From an uncultured Marivita sp. (GTDB taxonomy: Bacteria > Pseudomonadota > Alphaproteobacteria > Rhodobacterales > Rhodobacteraceae): a stretch of 64,000 nt of DNA. The DNA is taken from NCBI RefSeq assembly GCF_947488135.1, contig NZ_CANKYW010000002.1:682001-746000 (forward strand), written 5' to 3'. Of this stretch, positions 31,794 through 40,551 are shown piece after piece. The notes beneath the pieces were generated by a model that was given only the letters and a program-made list of their open reading frames with translations, did no database searches and was not told where the DNA came from. The position numbers and the translations under genes were made by a program. Numbering within the stretch: position 1 is the first letter of the stretch; each line of letters opens with the position of its first letter.

Positions 31794-32480
31794 TTAGGAC
31801 ACCAGCCGATATCCGCCGGATTCTGTAACGAGCAAACGCGCGTTGGAGGGATCCGGTTCAATTTTTTGTCTAAGTCGGTAGATATGCGTCTCGAGCGTGT
31901 GCGTTGTGACCCCGGCGTTGTAACCCCAGACCTCGTGCAGGAGCGTATCGCGCGCCACGACGCCATCGGTCGACCGGTAGAGGAACTTGAGAATGTTCGT
32001 CTCTTTCTCGGTCAGGCGGATCTTCTTGTCGTCTTCCGTCACCAGAAGCTTCATCGACGGCTTGAACGTATACGGTCCAAGCGTGAACACCGCGTCTTCG
32101 GATTGTTCGTGCTGGCGCAACTGCGCGCGGATGCGGGCCAGAAGCACAGGGAACTTGAAGGGTTTGGTGACATAGTCATTGGCACCGGCATCCAGACCAA
32201 GGATCGTGTCTGCGTCTGAATCGTGCCCGGTCAGCATGAGCACCGGCGCCTTGACGCCCTGTTTGCGCATCAGACGACACAATTCGCGGCCATCGGTGTC
32301 GGGCAGACCGACATCCAAGATAATCAGGTCGTAAAGCTGCTCCTTCACCCGCCCCATCGCGGCGGTGCCGCAATCGGCCTCGAACACTTCGAAGTCTTCC
32401 GTCATCACGAGCTGCTCTGCCAAAGCCTCGCGCAGGTCATCATCGTCATCGACCAAAAGGATATTTTTGATCTGTGCCAT
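31794..32480 (-). CDS. OmpR/PhoB-family response regulator
   Basis: A 228-aa two-component regulator. The receiver domain has the acidic pocket DDDDD near 11-15, the phospho-acceptor D56 in LIILDVGLPDTDG and the conserved lysine in TKPFKFP near 105. A winged-helix DNA-binding domain follows at about 130-228 (LTEKETNILKFLYR, THTLETHIYRLRQKIE). ATG at 32480 follows GGAGAGG; the protein begins MAQIKNILLVDDD. No sensor kinase gene is next to it. It may be the alphaproteobacterial CenR-type envelope regulator, but I cannot show that from sequence alone. Confidence 0.93.
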   Translation of the reverse strand: MAQIKNILLVDDDDDLREALAEQLVMTEDFEVFEADCGTAAMGRVKEQLYDLIILDVGLPDTDGRELCRLMRKQGVKAPVLMLTGHDSDADTILGLDAGANDYVTKPFKFPVLLARIRAQLRQHEQSEDAVFTLGPYTFKPSMKLLVTEDDKKIRLTEKETNILKFLYRSTDGVVARDTLLHEVWGYNAGVTTHTLETHIYRLRQKIEPDPSNARLLVTESGGYRLVS

Positions 32481-32635
32481 GGTGTTGCCTCTCCTCGGTT
32501 TCACGAGACATGGGCAAGCCGTTGCGTGCGGGCAAGAATTGCTGCAAGTGTTTCACGGCCTCGTGTATGCAGGGGCCAAATGTTTCATAATTCGGGCGGT
32601 TTGTTGCAACCGCCCCGCAGGATACCTTCGATCGC

Positions 32636-33730
32636 ATGACGCTCGCGCCTGACATCACCGATCTGCTGGCCCGTGCGCGCGCCGATCTGCGCATGGGCGT
32701 GCCTGTGGTGCTTGAAGACGACAGCGGAGCGGGTTTGATCGTTCTAGCGACGGAGTCGCTTGGCCCGGCGCGGCTTGCCGATCTGATGGTGCTTGGTCGT
32801 GATGCGGATCTCGTCCTGACCGGCCGCCGCGCCGACACCCTGAAGGCCCGAGCCTATGACGGCGACGTGGCCCGTGTTGCCTTGCCGGAGGATGCCAACG
32901 TCAGTTGGGTGCAGGCCCTGGCCGATCCGGCGGATGATTTGCTGCACCCGATGAAAGGGCCGCTCGTGACGCGTCGGGGGGGCGACGCGACGCTGCACCG
33001 TTTGGCGGTGACGCTGGCGAAAACCGCGCGGCTCTTGCCGGCGGTGGTGGTCGCGCCCATCGACGCGGCGGCAGAGTTTGCAGCGACCCATTCCTTGACC
33101 TGTCTCGGCGCGACAGCGGCAACCCCACGGCTCGGCGCGTCGGTCGTCTTTGACGAGGTCGTTTCGGCCCGCGTTCCCCTGCGCGCAGCGCAAAACGCGC
33201 GGTTGCATGTGTTTCGCCCCGAGGACGGATCAGAAGAACACTATGCCATCGAGATCGGGCGGCCCAACCGCACCAAACCGGTATTGGCGCGGCTGCATTC
33301 GGCCTGTTTCACCGGCGACCTTCTGGGCAGTCTGAAGTGCGATTGCGGGCCGCAGCTCAACGGTGCCCTGGAGGCGATGGGGGCCGCTGGCGAAGGCGTG
33401 CTGCTCTATCTCAACCAGGAGGGGCGTGGGATCGGCCTCGCCAACAAGATGCGCGCCTATGCGTTGCAGGATCAGGGCTTCGACACGGTCGAGGCCAATC
33501 ACCGGCTGGGCTTCGAAGACGATGAGCGCGATTTCCGAATTGGCGCGGAACTGCTGCGCAAGCTTGGGTTCGGATCGGTGCGGCTGATGACCAATAACCC
33601 GGCCAAGATCGCGATGATGGAAAAGCACGGGATCTCGGTGGCCGAGCGGGTGCCTTTGAAGGTGGGGGAAAACCCGCACAATACCGGCTACCTTGCCACG
33701 AAGGCCCGCAAATCGGGGCACCTTCTGTGA
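32636..33730 (+). CDS. ribA: GTP cyclohydrolase II with degenerate N-terminal domain
   Basis: Opens GTP to the first pyrimidine intermediate of riboflavin synthesis. The 364-aa protein has the C-terminal GTP cyclohydrolase II domain (about 175-364) with zinc ligands C224, C235 and C237 (HSACFTGDLLGSLKCDCG), the LNQEGRGIGL segment and NNPAKIA. Residues 1-170 weakly echo the DHBP synthase (RibB) domain usual in bifunctional RibBA (for example GVPVVLEDDSGAGLIVLATE), but the acidic catalytic cluster is gone, so RibB activity is unlikely. It overlaps the YkuD gene by four bases (GTGA). Confidence 0.92.
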   Translation: MTLAPDITDLLARARADLRMGVPVVLEDDSGAGLIVLATESLGPARLADLMVLGRDADLVLTGRRADTLKARAYDGDVARVALPEDANVSWVQALADPADDLLHPMKGPLVTRRGGDATLHRLAVTLAKTARLLPAVVVAPIDAAAEFAATHSLTCLGATAATPRLGASVVFDEVVSARVPLRAAQNARLHVFRPEDGSEEHYAIEIGRPNRTKPVLARLHSACFTGDLLGSLKCDCGPQLNGALEAMGAAGEGVLLYLNQEGRGIGLANKMRAYALQDQGFDTVEANHRLGFEDDERDFRIGAELLRKLGFGSVRLMTNNPAKIAMMEKHGISVAERVPLKVGENPHNTGYLATKARKSGHLL

Positions 33731-34233
33731 CCGCGGGCGACATGGTTCTGACCCGTCAGGGGGTGCGCTTTATGGGGCGGATGTGGCCCTGCACCATCGG
33801 GCGCGGCGGCGTGCGCACGGACAAGCGCGAAGGCGATGGCGCAACACCGGTGGGAGTGCACCGGATCGTCGGTCTGCTCTACCGGCCCGACCGCATGGCG
33901 CGGCCAACCGATTGGGCCGTGCCGATCCGGCCCGGGGATCTGTGGTCGGACGATCCGGCGCACGAGGATTACAACCTCATGGTTCGCGTGCCCTATCCCC
34001 ACAGCCACGAGGCGCTGCGCCGGGCCGATCCGCTTTATGACCTCGTGCTGCTGACCGACTGGAACTGGCCCTACGCCGAACGGGGGCGGGGATCAGCGAT
34101 CTTTCTGCACCGCTGGCGACGGCCCGGCTTTCCGACCGAGGGCTGCATCGGGTTCCGCCCCGATCTTTTGCGCCGGATCGTCGGATTGATCCGCTACGAG
34201 ACCCGGCTGATCGTGCCCGCATCGTTGACCTGA
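33727..34233 (+). CDS. L,D-transpeptidase (YkuD) family protein
   Basis: A 168-aa protein with a YkuD catalytic motif: H128 in AIFLHRW and C140 in PTEGCIGF, the expected H...G-C-I/V-G layout. The N-terminal half has the family GRGGVRTDKREGDGATPVG pattern. There is no clear signal peptide, so it may act in the cytoplasm or be exported by another route. The start is GTG overlapping the ribA stop; ATG at 33742 is an alternative. Members crosslink peptidoglycan or modify amino acids; substrate unproven. Confidence 0.87.
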   Translation: MTAGDMVLTRQGVRFMGRMWPCTIGRGGVRTDKREGDGATPVGVHRIVGLLYRPDRMARPTDWAVPIRPGDLWSDDPAHEDYNLMVRVPYPHSHEALRRADPLYDLVLLTDWNWPYAERGRGSAIFLHRWRRPGFPTEGCIGFRPDLLRRIVGLIRYETRLIVPASLT

Positions 34234-34258
34234 CCGCCCGCGTATTACATCAGGTCGC

Positions 34259-34840
34259 ATGACCGTTCAGGACCGTCTCTCCAACTGCACGCTGTGCGCC
34301 GACCGCTTTGCGGCTACAGCGACCCGGCACAGGCCCAAGCCCGTGGTGTGGTTCCGCCCCGGCGCAAGGGTGCTGATTTGCAGTCAGGCGCCAGGAATGC
34401 GCGCGCATACCAGCCGTATTCCGTTCGACGACCCAAGCGGGGATCGACTGCGCGACTGGCTTGGGCTGGACCGCGCCGCGTTCTATGACCAAAGCCGCGT
34501 GGCCATCGTGCCGATGGGGTTCTGCTTTCCGGGATACGATGCGGCGGGATTCGACCTGCCGCCGCCTGCAATCTGTCGCCAGACCTGGCACAACGAAGTG
34601 TTGACCCATGTGGGTGAGGTGCCGCTGAAGCTGGTGATCGGAGGCTACGCGCAGAAGTATCACCTTGGCACCAAGGCAGGCGTGACCGAGACCGTACGCA
34701 CTTGGCGCGACCATTGGCCGGGGCTTTTGCCCTTGCCGCATCCAAGCTGGCGCAATACCGCGTGGTTGAAGAAACACCCGTGGTTCGAGGGCGAGGTACT
34801 GCCCGCCCTGCGCGCGCGGGTGCAGGAGGTGATGGCATGA
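34259..34840 (+). CDS. Uracil-DNA glycosylase family protein
   Basis: A 193-aa protein of the UDG superfamily. The first motif reads LICSQAPGMRAH near 39-50, and the late HPS motif is PHPSWRN near 160. An N-terminal CxxC (C9, C12) resembles half of the iron-sulfur site of family 4/5 enzymes, but the other two cysteines are not clear. It may repair uracil or hypoxanthine, or be a divergent member with another substrate. It overlaps the SseB-like gene by four bases. Confidence 0.82.
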   Translation: MTVQDRLSNCTLCADRFAATATRHRPKPVVWFRPGARVLICSQAPGMRAHTSRIPFDDPSGDRLRDWLGLDRAAFYDQSRVAIVPMGFCFPGYDAAGFDLPPPAICRQTWHNEVLTHVGEVPLKLVIGGYAQKYHLGTKAGVTETVRTWRDHWPGLLPLPHPSWRNTAWLKKHPWFEGEVLPALRARVQEVMA

Positions 34841-35628
34841 CTTTGCAAACCCCGTTGGACCACGCCCATGCGGCGATGGAGGCAGACCCCGAGGCGGACG
34901 CACCGCGCCTGCGGTTCTACGATCGTCTGGCCGAGGCAGAGCTGTTCCTGATGCTGGCCCGCGAGGCGGAAGGGGATCAGGCGGAGCCGGAGCTGTTCGA
35001 TCTGGGCGACGCGCGGTTCGTGCTGGTCTTCGACACCGAGGATCGGCTGGGCGCCTTCGCCGGTCGTGCCGTGCCCTACGCCGCGCTGTCGGGGCGGTCG
35101 ATTGTCGGGATGCTCGCGGGGCAGGGCATCGGGATCGCGCTCAACCCCGAAGTGGCACCTTCGTCTATCTTGTTGCCGGACAGCGCAGTGGACTGGCTGG
35201 CCGAGACCGTAGCGCAGGGCCCGTCCGAGGCCGAGGCGCGACCCGAAGAGTTCCGCGCACCCGGCGCGCTGCCGGACGGGTTGCTCGAGGCGATAGACGC
35301 CAAGCTGCGCACCGCCACCGGCTTGGCGCGGCGCGGATATCTCGCCGAGGTGGTCTATGACAGCGGCGTGCGTGGGCACCTGATCGGGTTTACCGGAGCC
35401 GTGCCGGGGGCCGAGGGCGCGCTGGCGCGAGCCATTCAGGAAGCGCTGGTCTTTTCCGGGCTGGAGGCAGCGGCGCTCGACGTGGTGTTCCTGCGCGACA
35501 GCGATCCGGTTACGGCGCAACTGGCCCGCGTGGGATTGCGGTTCGATTTGCCGGAACCGGCGGAGCCTCAGCGCATGGAACGGGTGGCACCCGGCAGTGA
35601 TCCTGCGAAACCGCCCAAGCTGCGGTGA
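34837..35628 (+). CDS. SseB-domain protein
   Basis: A 263-aa cytosolic protein with an N-terminal SseB domain (about 1-125; RFVLVFDTEDRLGAFAG and GIGIALNPEVAPSSILLP). The C-terminal half repeats an SseB-C-like alpha/beta layout. Function unknown; E. coli SseB has been linked to serine sensitivity. ATG at 34837 lies in an ATGA overlap with the glycosylase gene. Its 3' end abuts the paired hairpin copy C. Confidence 0.82.
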   Translation: MTLQTPLDHAHAAMEADPEADAPRLRFYDRLAEAELFLMLAREAEGDQAEPELFDLGDARFVLVFDTEDRLGAFAGRAVPYAALSGRSIVGMLAGQGIGIALNPEVAPSSILLPDSAVDWLAETVAQGPSEAEARPEEFRAPGALPDGLLEAIDAKLRTATGLARRGYLAEVVYDSGVRGHLIGFTGAVPGAEGALARAIQEALVFSGLEAAALDVVFLRDSDPVTAQLARVGLRFDLPEPAEPQRMERVAPGSDPAKPPKLR

Positions 35629-35673
35629 AAGCGCCTTGGAAGGCGCTTGGTCAAAGCCCTTCGAAGGGCTTTG
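35629..35673. repeat. Paired intergenic hairpins, copy C, running into a gene end
   Basis: Hairpin 1 pairs AAGCGCCTT with AAGGCGCTT across GG (35629-35648). Hairpin 2 is a perfect 22-bp palindrome with the arm CAAAGCCCTTC (35652-35673) and forms the last codons and part of the stop of the P1 peptidase gene, encoding KPFEGL. It lies between convergent genes. Confidence 0.75.
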
Positions 35674-36673
35674 CGCCGTGCTCCTGGCGAAAGGTTGGAA
35701 GGGCGTCGTCGTCGCTCGGGGTCGCCTCCCAGATCGCGCGGGCGATGGCCCGGGCCATGCAGACAGATGCGTAATGTCCCAGCAGGGGCATCACCTCCTC
35801 TGACGGAGGGGCGCGGCGGGCGGTGCTGGAGGCGAAGATCAGGTCGCCGTCATAGGGCGTGTGCGACGGGACCAGCGCACGGGCGAAGCCGTCATGTGCT
35901 GCAATGGCCAGCCGCTTGCACGCGGCTTTGTCGAGCGTCGCATCGGTCGCGACGATCCCGATCGTGGTGTTCCCATGCTGCGCCATCGCGGCGGCCTTGC
36001 GGCTCGGCGGCAGGGGCTGAATGCCGACGGCTGGATCGGGACCAAGCCCGCCGAATTCATCCCCGATCTCGAACGGGGCTGCCCAAAAGTGTTTGCCGGA
36101 CGGCGTGGCGGCGCTGCCTAAGGCGTTGACCACAACCAGCGCGGCAATGGTGCTGCCATCGGGCAGGATCAAGGAGGCCGATCCCAGCCCACCCTTGTGC
36201 CGTGCATCGGTCGCGCCGGTGCCGGCACCTGCCGTGCCGATGGTGAAATCGCGCGTGGCGTTGCCAAGCGCCTGACGCCCAAGCGCGGGATAGGGGTTTT
36301 CCGCCCAATCCTTCTGCCCGTTATTGAGCAGATCGAAGATGATCGCGGCAGGCACGATGGGCACGCGGGCGGCGTGGACCTGAAAGCCGCGCCCGCGTTC
36401 CGCCAGCGCTTCCATCACGCCCTGCGCGGCGGCCAGCCCGAAGGCCGATCCGCCCGACAGCACGATGGCGTCGACCCCCGGCACGGTCTTGTCCGGTTCC
36501 AGCAGATCGGTGTCGCGCGTGCCGGGTGCGCCGCCCATCACCGCGTAGCTGGTGGTCATTGGCCCGTCGTCGGAGAGCAGGACGGTGGTGCCGGATTTGA
36601 GGCGTGCGTCCTGCGCGTTGCCGACCAAAAGGCCCGCGACATCGGTGATGAGGTTGCGCGGGCCGGGCGTCAT
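35651..36673 (-). CDS. P1 family peptidase (DmpA/NylC-type)
   Basis: A 340-aa Ntn-like hydrolase of the P1 (S58) family, which includes D-aminopeptidase DmpA, beta-aminopeptidases and nylon-oligomer hydrolase NylC; members self-cleave into two chains. Family marks are NLITDVAGLLVGNAQDARLKSGTTV at 6-30, DAIVLSGGSAFGLAAAQGVMEAL near 70-90, GTAGAGTGATDARHKGGLGSAS near 165 and the ANTTIGIVATDATLDKA-type segment near 235. The last six residues are written by an intergenic repeat. It ends the leftward ABC transporter operon or follows it closely (85 bp after the SDR gene), which fits use on imported peptides or amides. Confidence 0.87.
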   Translation of the reverse strand: MTPGPRNLITDVAGLLVGNAQDARLKSGTTVLLSDDGPMTTSYAVMGGAPGTRDTDLLEPDKTVPGVDAIVLSGGSAFGLAAAQGVMEALAERGRGFQVHAARVPIVPAAIIFDLLNNGQKDWAENPYPALGRQALGNATRDFTIGTAGAGTGATDARHKGGLGSASLILPDGSTIAALVVVNALGSAATPSGKHFWAAPFEIGDEFGGLGPDPAVGIQPLPPSRKAAAMAQHGNTTIGIVATDATLDKAACKRLAIAAHDGFARALVPSHTPYDGDLIFASSTARRAPPSEEVMPLLGHYASVCMARAIARAIWEATPSDDDALPTFRQEHGAKPFEGL

Positions 36674-36702
36674 CGGGGCGTTCCGCCTGTGGCACTGTCG
36701 GA

Positions 36703-36753
36703 GTGAGGGGCCAGCCCCTCACACTCCCCGAGGTATTTGAGGCCCAAAGAAAC
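36703..36753. repeat. Hairpin plus CCCGAG-type repeat, copy 2
   Basis: Hairpin GTGAGGGG, loop CCAG, CCCCTCAC at 36703-36722, then CCCCGAGGTATTTGAGGCCCAAAGAAACC. The second part matches the 2805-2833 element at most positions. Like copy 1 it sits just past the stop of a leftward gene (SDR, 36759). Confidence 0.65.
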
Positions 36754-36758
36754 CCCGG

Positions 36759-37499
36759 TCATATGCAGCGGCCCCCGTCCACTTCCATGCAGACGCCGGT
36801 GATCATGCTGGCCTCGTCCGAGCAGAGGAAGGCGGCGGCGTTGCCCAGATCCTCGGGTTGGGAAAAGCGGCCCAGCGGGATGGTGGAGAGGAATTTCGCG
36901 CGCATCTCGGGCGTGTCCTCGCCCATGAAGCTTTTGAGGAGCGGGGTTTCCCCTGCCACCGGGTTGAGCGCGTTGACGCGGATGCCCTCGGGGGCGAGTT
37001 CCACCGCCATTGCGCGGGTCGCGGTGATCATCCAGCCCTTGGAGGCGTTGTACCAGTTCAGACGCGGGCGCGGCGAGACGCCCGCGGTCGACGCGATGTT
37101 GAGGATGTTGCCGCTCTTGCGGTGCTTGAAATGCGGGACCAGTGCGCGCGCGGTCAGATAGACCGATTTGCAATTGACGGCGAAGACGCGGTCGAAATCG
37201 TCTTCGGTCACATCCTCCATCGGGCTGGGCAAATGGGTGATGCCCGCGTTGTTCACGAGGATATCGACATGCCCCATCTGCGTGATGGCGGCTTCGATCA
37301 TGTCGGCCACCTGATCGCCGTTCGCCACATCCGCCCTGTGGGCGGTGCCGCCGATCTCGGAGGCGATGGTCTGAGCGGCGTCGATGTTGAGATCGACCAC
37401 CGTGACCGTGGCACCCTCGGCGGCGAATTTGCGGGCGATGCCCGCGCCAAAGCCCGATCCTGCGCCGGTGACGATTGCGGTTTTGCCGTTCAGCCTCAT
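36759..37499 (-). CDS. SDR family oxidoreductase
   Basis: A 246-aa classical short-chain dehydrogenase. The cofactor motif TGAGSGFG is at 11-18, D36 after beta-2 (VVDLN) points to NAD(H), NNAG is at 83-86, and the catalytic residues are S137, Y150 and K154. It is probably a 3-hydroxyacyl or sugar/alcohol dehydrogenase; substrate unknown. It lies 12 bp after the aldehyde dehydrogenase gene, so the two likely oxidise the same imported compound in turn. Confidence 0.92.
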   Translation of the reverse strand: MRLNGKTAIVTGAGSGFGAGIARKFAAEGATVTVVDLNIDAAQTIASEIGGTAHRADVANGDQVADMIEAAITQMGHVDILVNNAGITHLPSPMEDVTEDDFDRVFAVNCKSVYLTARALVPHFKHRKSGNILNIASTAGVSPRPRLNWYNASKGWMITATRAMAVELAPEGIRVNALNPVAGETPLLKSFMGEDTPEMRAKFLSTIPLGRFSQPEDLGNAAAFLCSDEASMITGVCMEVDGGRCI

Positions 37500-37511
37500 C
37501 CTTGGTCCTTT

Positions 37512-38957
37512 CTAGCCGTGTTTCGCCGCGACGGTCTTCAGGGTCGAAAACCCGTAAAGTGCTTCGAACCCCTTTTCGCGGCCGTGACCGGATTTGCCGA
37601 TGCCGCCGAAGGGCAGTTCGACGCCACCGCCCGCGCCGTAATTGTTGAGGAAAACCTGCCCGCTTTTCAGGGCTTTGGCCAGTCGCATCTGGCGTGCGCC
37701 ATTGGCCGTCCAGACCCCTGCGACCAGGCCGTAGATCGTGCCGTTGGCGATGGCGATGGCCTCTTCCTCGGTGTCGAAGGGGATCAGCACCTGCACCGGA
37801 CCGAAGAGCTCGTTCTGTGCCAGCGGATGATCGGGTGCCACCGGGCCGTAGAGGCGCGGCTGGACATAGGCGCCTTCTGGCGGCAGGTCCTGTGGCAGGG
37901 GCGTGGCGGCTAGAAGCGGCAGATCGGCGGCGGCCTCGAGCAAGGTCTCGAAGCGCTGTTTCTGCTTCACGGAGATCAGGGGCCCGATATCCGGGTCGTC
38001 GGTCGCGGGGCCAACCCGTTTGCCGCGATAGGCGTCGGCCATGCGATGTGCGACCTGTTCGTAGACGCTGCGCTGGATCAGGATGCGCGAGGCGGCAGAG
38101 CAGGTCTGGCCCGCGTTCTGAAGGCCGGCGTTCACCAGGAAGGGCAGGGCAGCGTCCAGATCGGCATCGTCGAACACGATCTGGGGCGATTTGCCACCGA
38201 GCTCCAGCGTCACGGGCACCACGTTCTCGGCGGCGAGCGTCTGGATGGTACGGCCGGTCTGCACCGAGCCGGTAAAGCTCAGGTGATGCACGCCGGGATG
38301 GCGGGCGAGGGCGGCTCCGGCTTCGGACCCTAGGCCGGGGACGACGTTCAATGCGCCATCGGAGAAGCCCGCCTCCTTGGCGAGATGGGCGAACATCAGC
38401 GCGGTCAGGCAGGCGTCCTCGGCGGGTTTGAGAACGCAGGCGTTGCCCATTGCCAGAGCCGCGCCGACGGACCGGCCAATGATCTGCATCGGGTAGTTCC
38501 ACGGCACGATATGCCCGGTGACGCCGTGCGGTTCACGCAGGGTGTAGACGGTGTAGCCGTCGAGATAGGGGATGGTCTGCCCATGCACCTTGTCTGCCGC
38601 CCCGCCGTAGAATTCGCAGTACCTCGCCAGTGCCACGGCATCGGCGCGGGCCTGGGTGACGGGTTTGCCCACGTCCAGTGTTTCCAGCGTTGTCAAAAGC
38701 TCCACATGGTCGAGAACGAGCTGGCCCAACCGCGTGAGGCAGCGCCCGCGGTCAAGGGCGGTCATCTTGCCCCATGCCCCGTCAAGCGCGCCCTGGGCGG
38801 CGGTCACGGCGGCGTCAACATCCGCTTCGGTGCCGCGCGCGATGTCACATAAGGTGCTGCCATCCGACGGGTTGACCAGCGGCAGGGTGTCTTCGGTGGC
38901 GCGCCATGTGCCGCCGATCAGGATATGGAAGGGATCAAAGGGCAGGGTGGGGAGCAT
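37512..38957 (-). CDS. NAD(P)-dependent aldehyde dehydrogenase
   Basis: A 481-aa aldehyde dehydrogenase. General base E252 in TLELGGKSPQ, nucleophile C286 in NAGQTCSA and the cofactor segment VPWNYPM near 151-157 are all present. It is closest in feel to betaine/gamma-aminobutyraldehyde-type enzymes, but substrate is not determined. Its first 23 bases overlap the end of the ABC ATPase gene, which places it in the transporter operon. Confidence 0.92.
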   Translation of the reverse strand: MLPTLPFDPFHILIGGTWRATEDTLPLVNPSDGSTLCDIARGTEADVDAAVTAAQGALDGAWGKMTALDRGRCLTRLGQLVLDHVELLTTLETLDVGKPVTQARADAVALARYCEFYGGAADKVHGQTIPYLDGYTVYTLREPHGVTGHIVPWNYPMQIIGRSVGAALAMGNACVLKPAEDACLTALMFAHLAKEAGFSDGALNVVPGLGSEAGAALARHPGVHHLSFTGSVQTGRTIQTLAAENVVPVTLELGGKSPQIVFDDADLDAALPFLVNAGLQNAGQTCSAASRILIQRSVYEQVAHRMADAYRGKRVGPATDDPDIGPLISVKQKQRFETLLEAAADLPLLAATPLPQDLPPEGAYVQPRLYGPVAPDHPLAQNELFGPVQVLIPFDTEEEAIAIANGTIYGLVAGVWTANGARQMRLAKALKSGQVFLNNYGAGGGVELPFGGIGKSGHGREKGFEALYGFSTLKTVAAKHG

Positions 38958-40551
38958 TCAGGGCCTCCAGGTCGTCGGGCAGTTGCGGTGCGGCTGCAAT
39001 CAGGCTGCGGGTATACGCGTGGTTCGGCGCGTCGAAAATATCTTTCGTGGCCCGATCCTCCACGATTTCGCCCGCGCGCATGACCATGACCCGGTCGGTG
39101 ATGGAGCGCACGACGCTCAGGTCGTGGCTGATGAAGAGATAGGTCAGCCCGTAGGCGCGGCTCAGATCGGCCATCAGGTCGAGGATCTGTGCCCGCACCC
39201 GCACATCCAGTGCCGAAACCGCTTCGTCGAACACGATCAGTTCTGGCTTGATGATCAGGGCGCGCGCGATGGCGATGCGTTGGCGCTGGCCGCCGGAGAA
39301 GGCGTGGATATGCTTGCCAGCGTCCTCGGGGCTCAGGCCAACGGCGGTCAGGGCTTCGGCGATGGCCCGGTCGCGGGCGGTTCCTGTCGGGGGATCGGGC
39401 AGCAGGTGGAACGGTTCGGTGATCAGGCGCCCGACCTTGTGGCGGGGGTTGAAGCTGCCATAGGGGTCCTGGAACACCACCTGCATCTTTCGGCGGACCT
39501 TCAGGTTCGGGTGGCCGTCCTGCCAGACCGGATGGCCGTCGAGGGTGATCTGGCCCTCCTGCACCGGCTCCAGCCCCAGGATGGCGCGGGTGAGGGTGGA
39601 TTTGCCGCAGCCGGATTCGCCCACCAGACCAACGCGTTCGCCGCGTCGGATGTCGAAGCTGACGCGCTTCACCGCGCGGAAGGTCGGGCGCGGGCCGAAC
39701 AGGGACAGGCGCGGCATGGGGTAGTCACGACTGACCCCCTGAACCGAGAGCAGGGGTGCGTCGGCCTTTGCCGCGCCAAGATTGGCCTGGTGACGCGAGG
39801 CGGCGAGGAGTTGGCGCGTGTAGGGGTGGCGCATCTGGCGCAGGACATCGCCGGTCGGACCGGATTCCACGATGTCGCCGTGGCGCATGACGTTGAGCGT
39901 GTCGGCCATGTCGCTCACCACGGCGAGGTCATGGGTGATCATCATCAGCGCCATGTTCTCTTCTCGGGCGAGACCGCGCAGCAGATCGAGGATCTGCGCC
40001 TGTGTCGTCACGTCGAGCGCGGTTGTCGGTTCATCTGCGATCAACAGCCGGGGCCGCAGGGCGATGGCCATGGCGATGACCACGCGCTGACGCTGCCCAC
40101 CGCTAAGCTCGTGCGGGTAGCGCGACAGCGGCACGTGGTCTGGCGGCAGGCCAACCCGCTTCAGCACCGCTCGGGTGCGCGCCTCTGCCTTGTCGCGGGG
40201 CATCGCCTTGTGGATCAGGATGGTTTCCATCACCTGTGCGCCTATGGTCTGCACGGGGTTCAGCGCCGTCATGGGTTCCTGAAACACCATCCCGATCTCG
40301 CGCCCGCGCAGGTCGCACATCTGCGGCTCGGCAAGCGTCAACAGGTTCGTTCCGTCGAATGTTATGGAGCCAGTGGCCTTGGCGCCTTTCGGCAAGAGGC
40401 CGAGGGTCGCGAAGGCGGTCATGGATTTGCCGGACCCGCTTTCGCCGGTCAGGGCGGCGATCTCGCCTTCCGCGATGCGCAGCGATATGCCCCTCAGGAT
40501 CGGCTTGCCGTGGATCGACAGGGACAGGTTGCGGATGTCGAGCAGGCTCAT
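38935..40551 (-). CDS. Double-domain ABC ATPase, dipeptide/oligopeptide type
   Basis: A 538-aa fusion of DppD- and DppF-type ATPases. First half: Walker A GESGSGKS at 36-43, signature LSGGQRQR at 149-156, Walker B LLIADEP near 169-175. Second half: Walker A GESGCGKS at 311-318, then FSGGQRQR and LIVFDEAVSALD. Between and after the halves are the oligopeptide-type C-terminal segments (HPYTRQLLAA and HAYTRSLIAA). It powers the two permeases encoded just upstream; ATG overlaps the permease stop (ATGA). Confidence 0.95.
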   Translation of the reverse strand: MSLLDIRNLSLSIHGKPILRGISLRIAEGEIAALTGESGSGKSMTAFATLGLLPKGAKATGSITFDGTNLLTLAEPQMCDLRGREIGMVFQEPMTALNPVQTIGAQVMETILIHKAMPRDKAEARTRAVLKRVGLPPDHVPLSRYPHELSGGQRQRVVIAMAIALRPRLLIADEPTTALDVTTQAQILDLLRGLAREENMALMMITHDLAVVSDMADTLNVMRHGDIVESGPTGDVLRQMRHPYTRQLLAASRHQANLGAAKADAPLLSVQGVSRDYPMPRLSLFGPRPTFRAVKRVSFDIRRGERVGLVGESGCGKSTLTRAILGLEPVQEGQITLDGHPVWQDGHPNLKVRRKMQVVFQDPYGSFNPRHKVGRLITEPFHLLPDPPTGTARDRAIAEALTAVGLSPEDAGKHIHAFSGGQRQRIAIARALIIKPELIVFDEAVSALDVRVRAQILDLMADLSRAYGLTYLFISHDLSVVRSITDRVMVMRAGEIVEDRATKDIFDAPNHAYTRSLIAAAPQLPDDLEALNAPHPAL

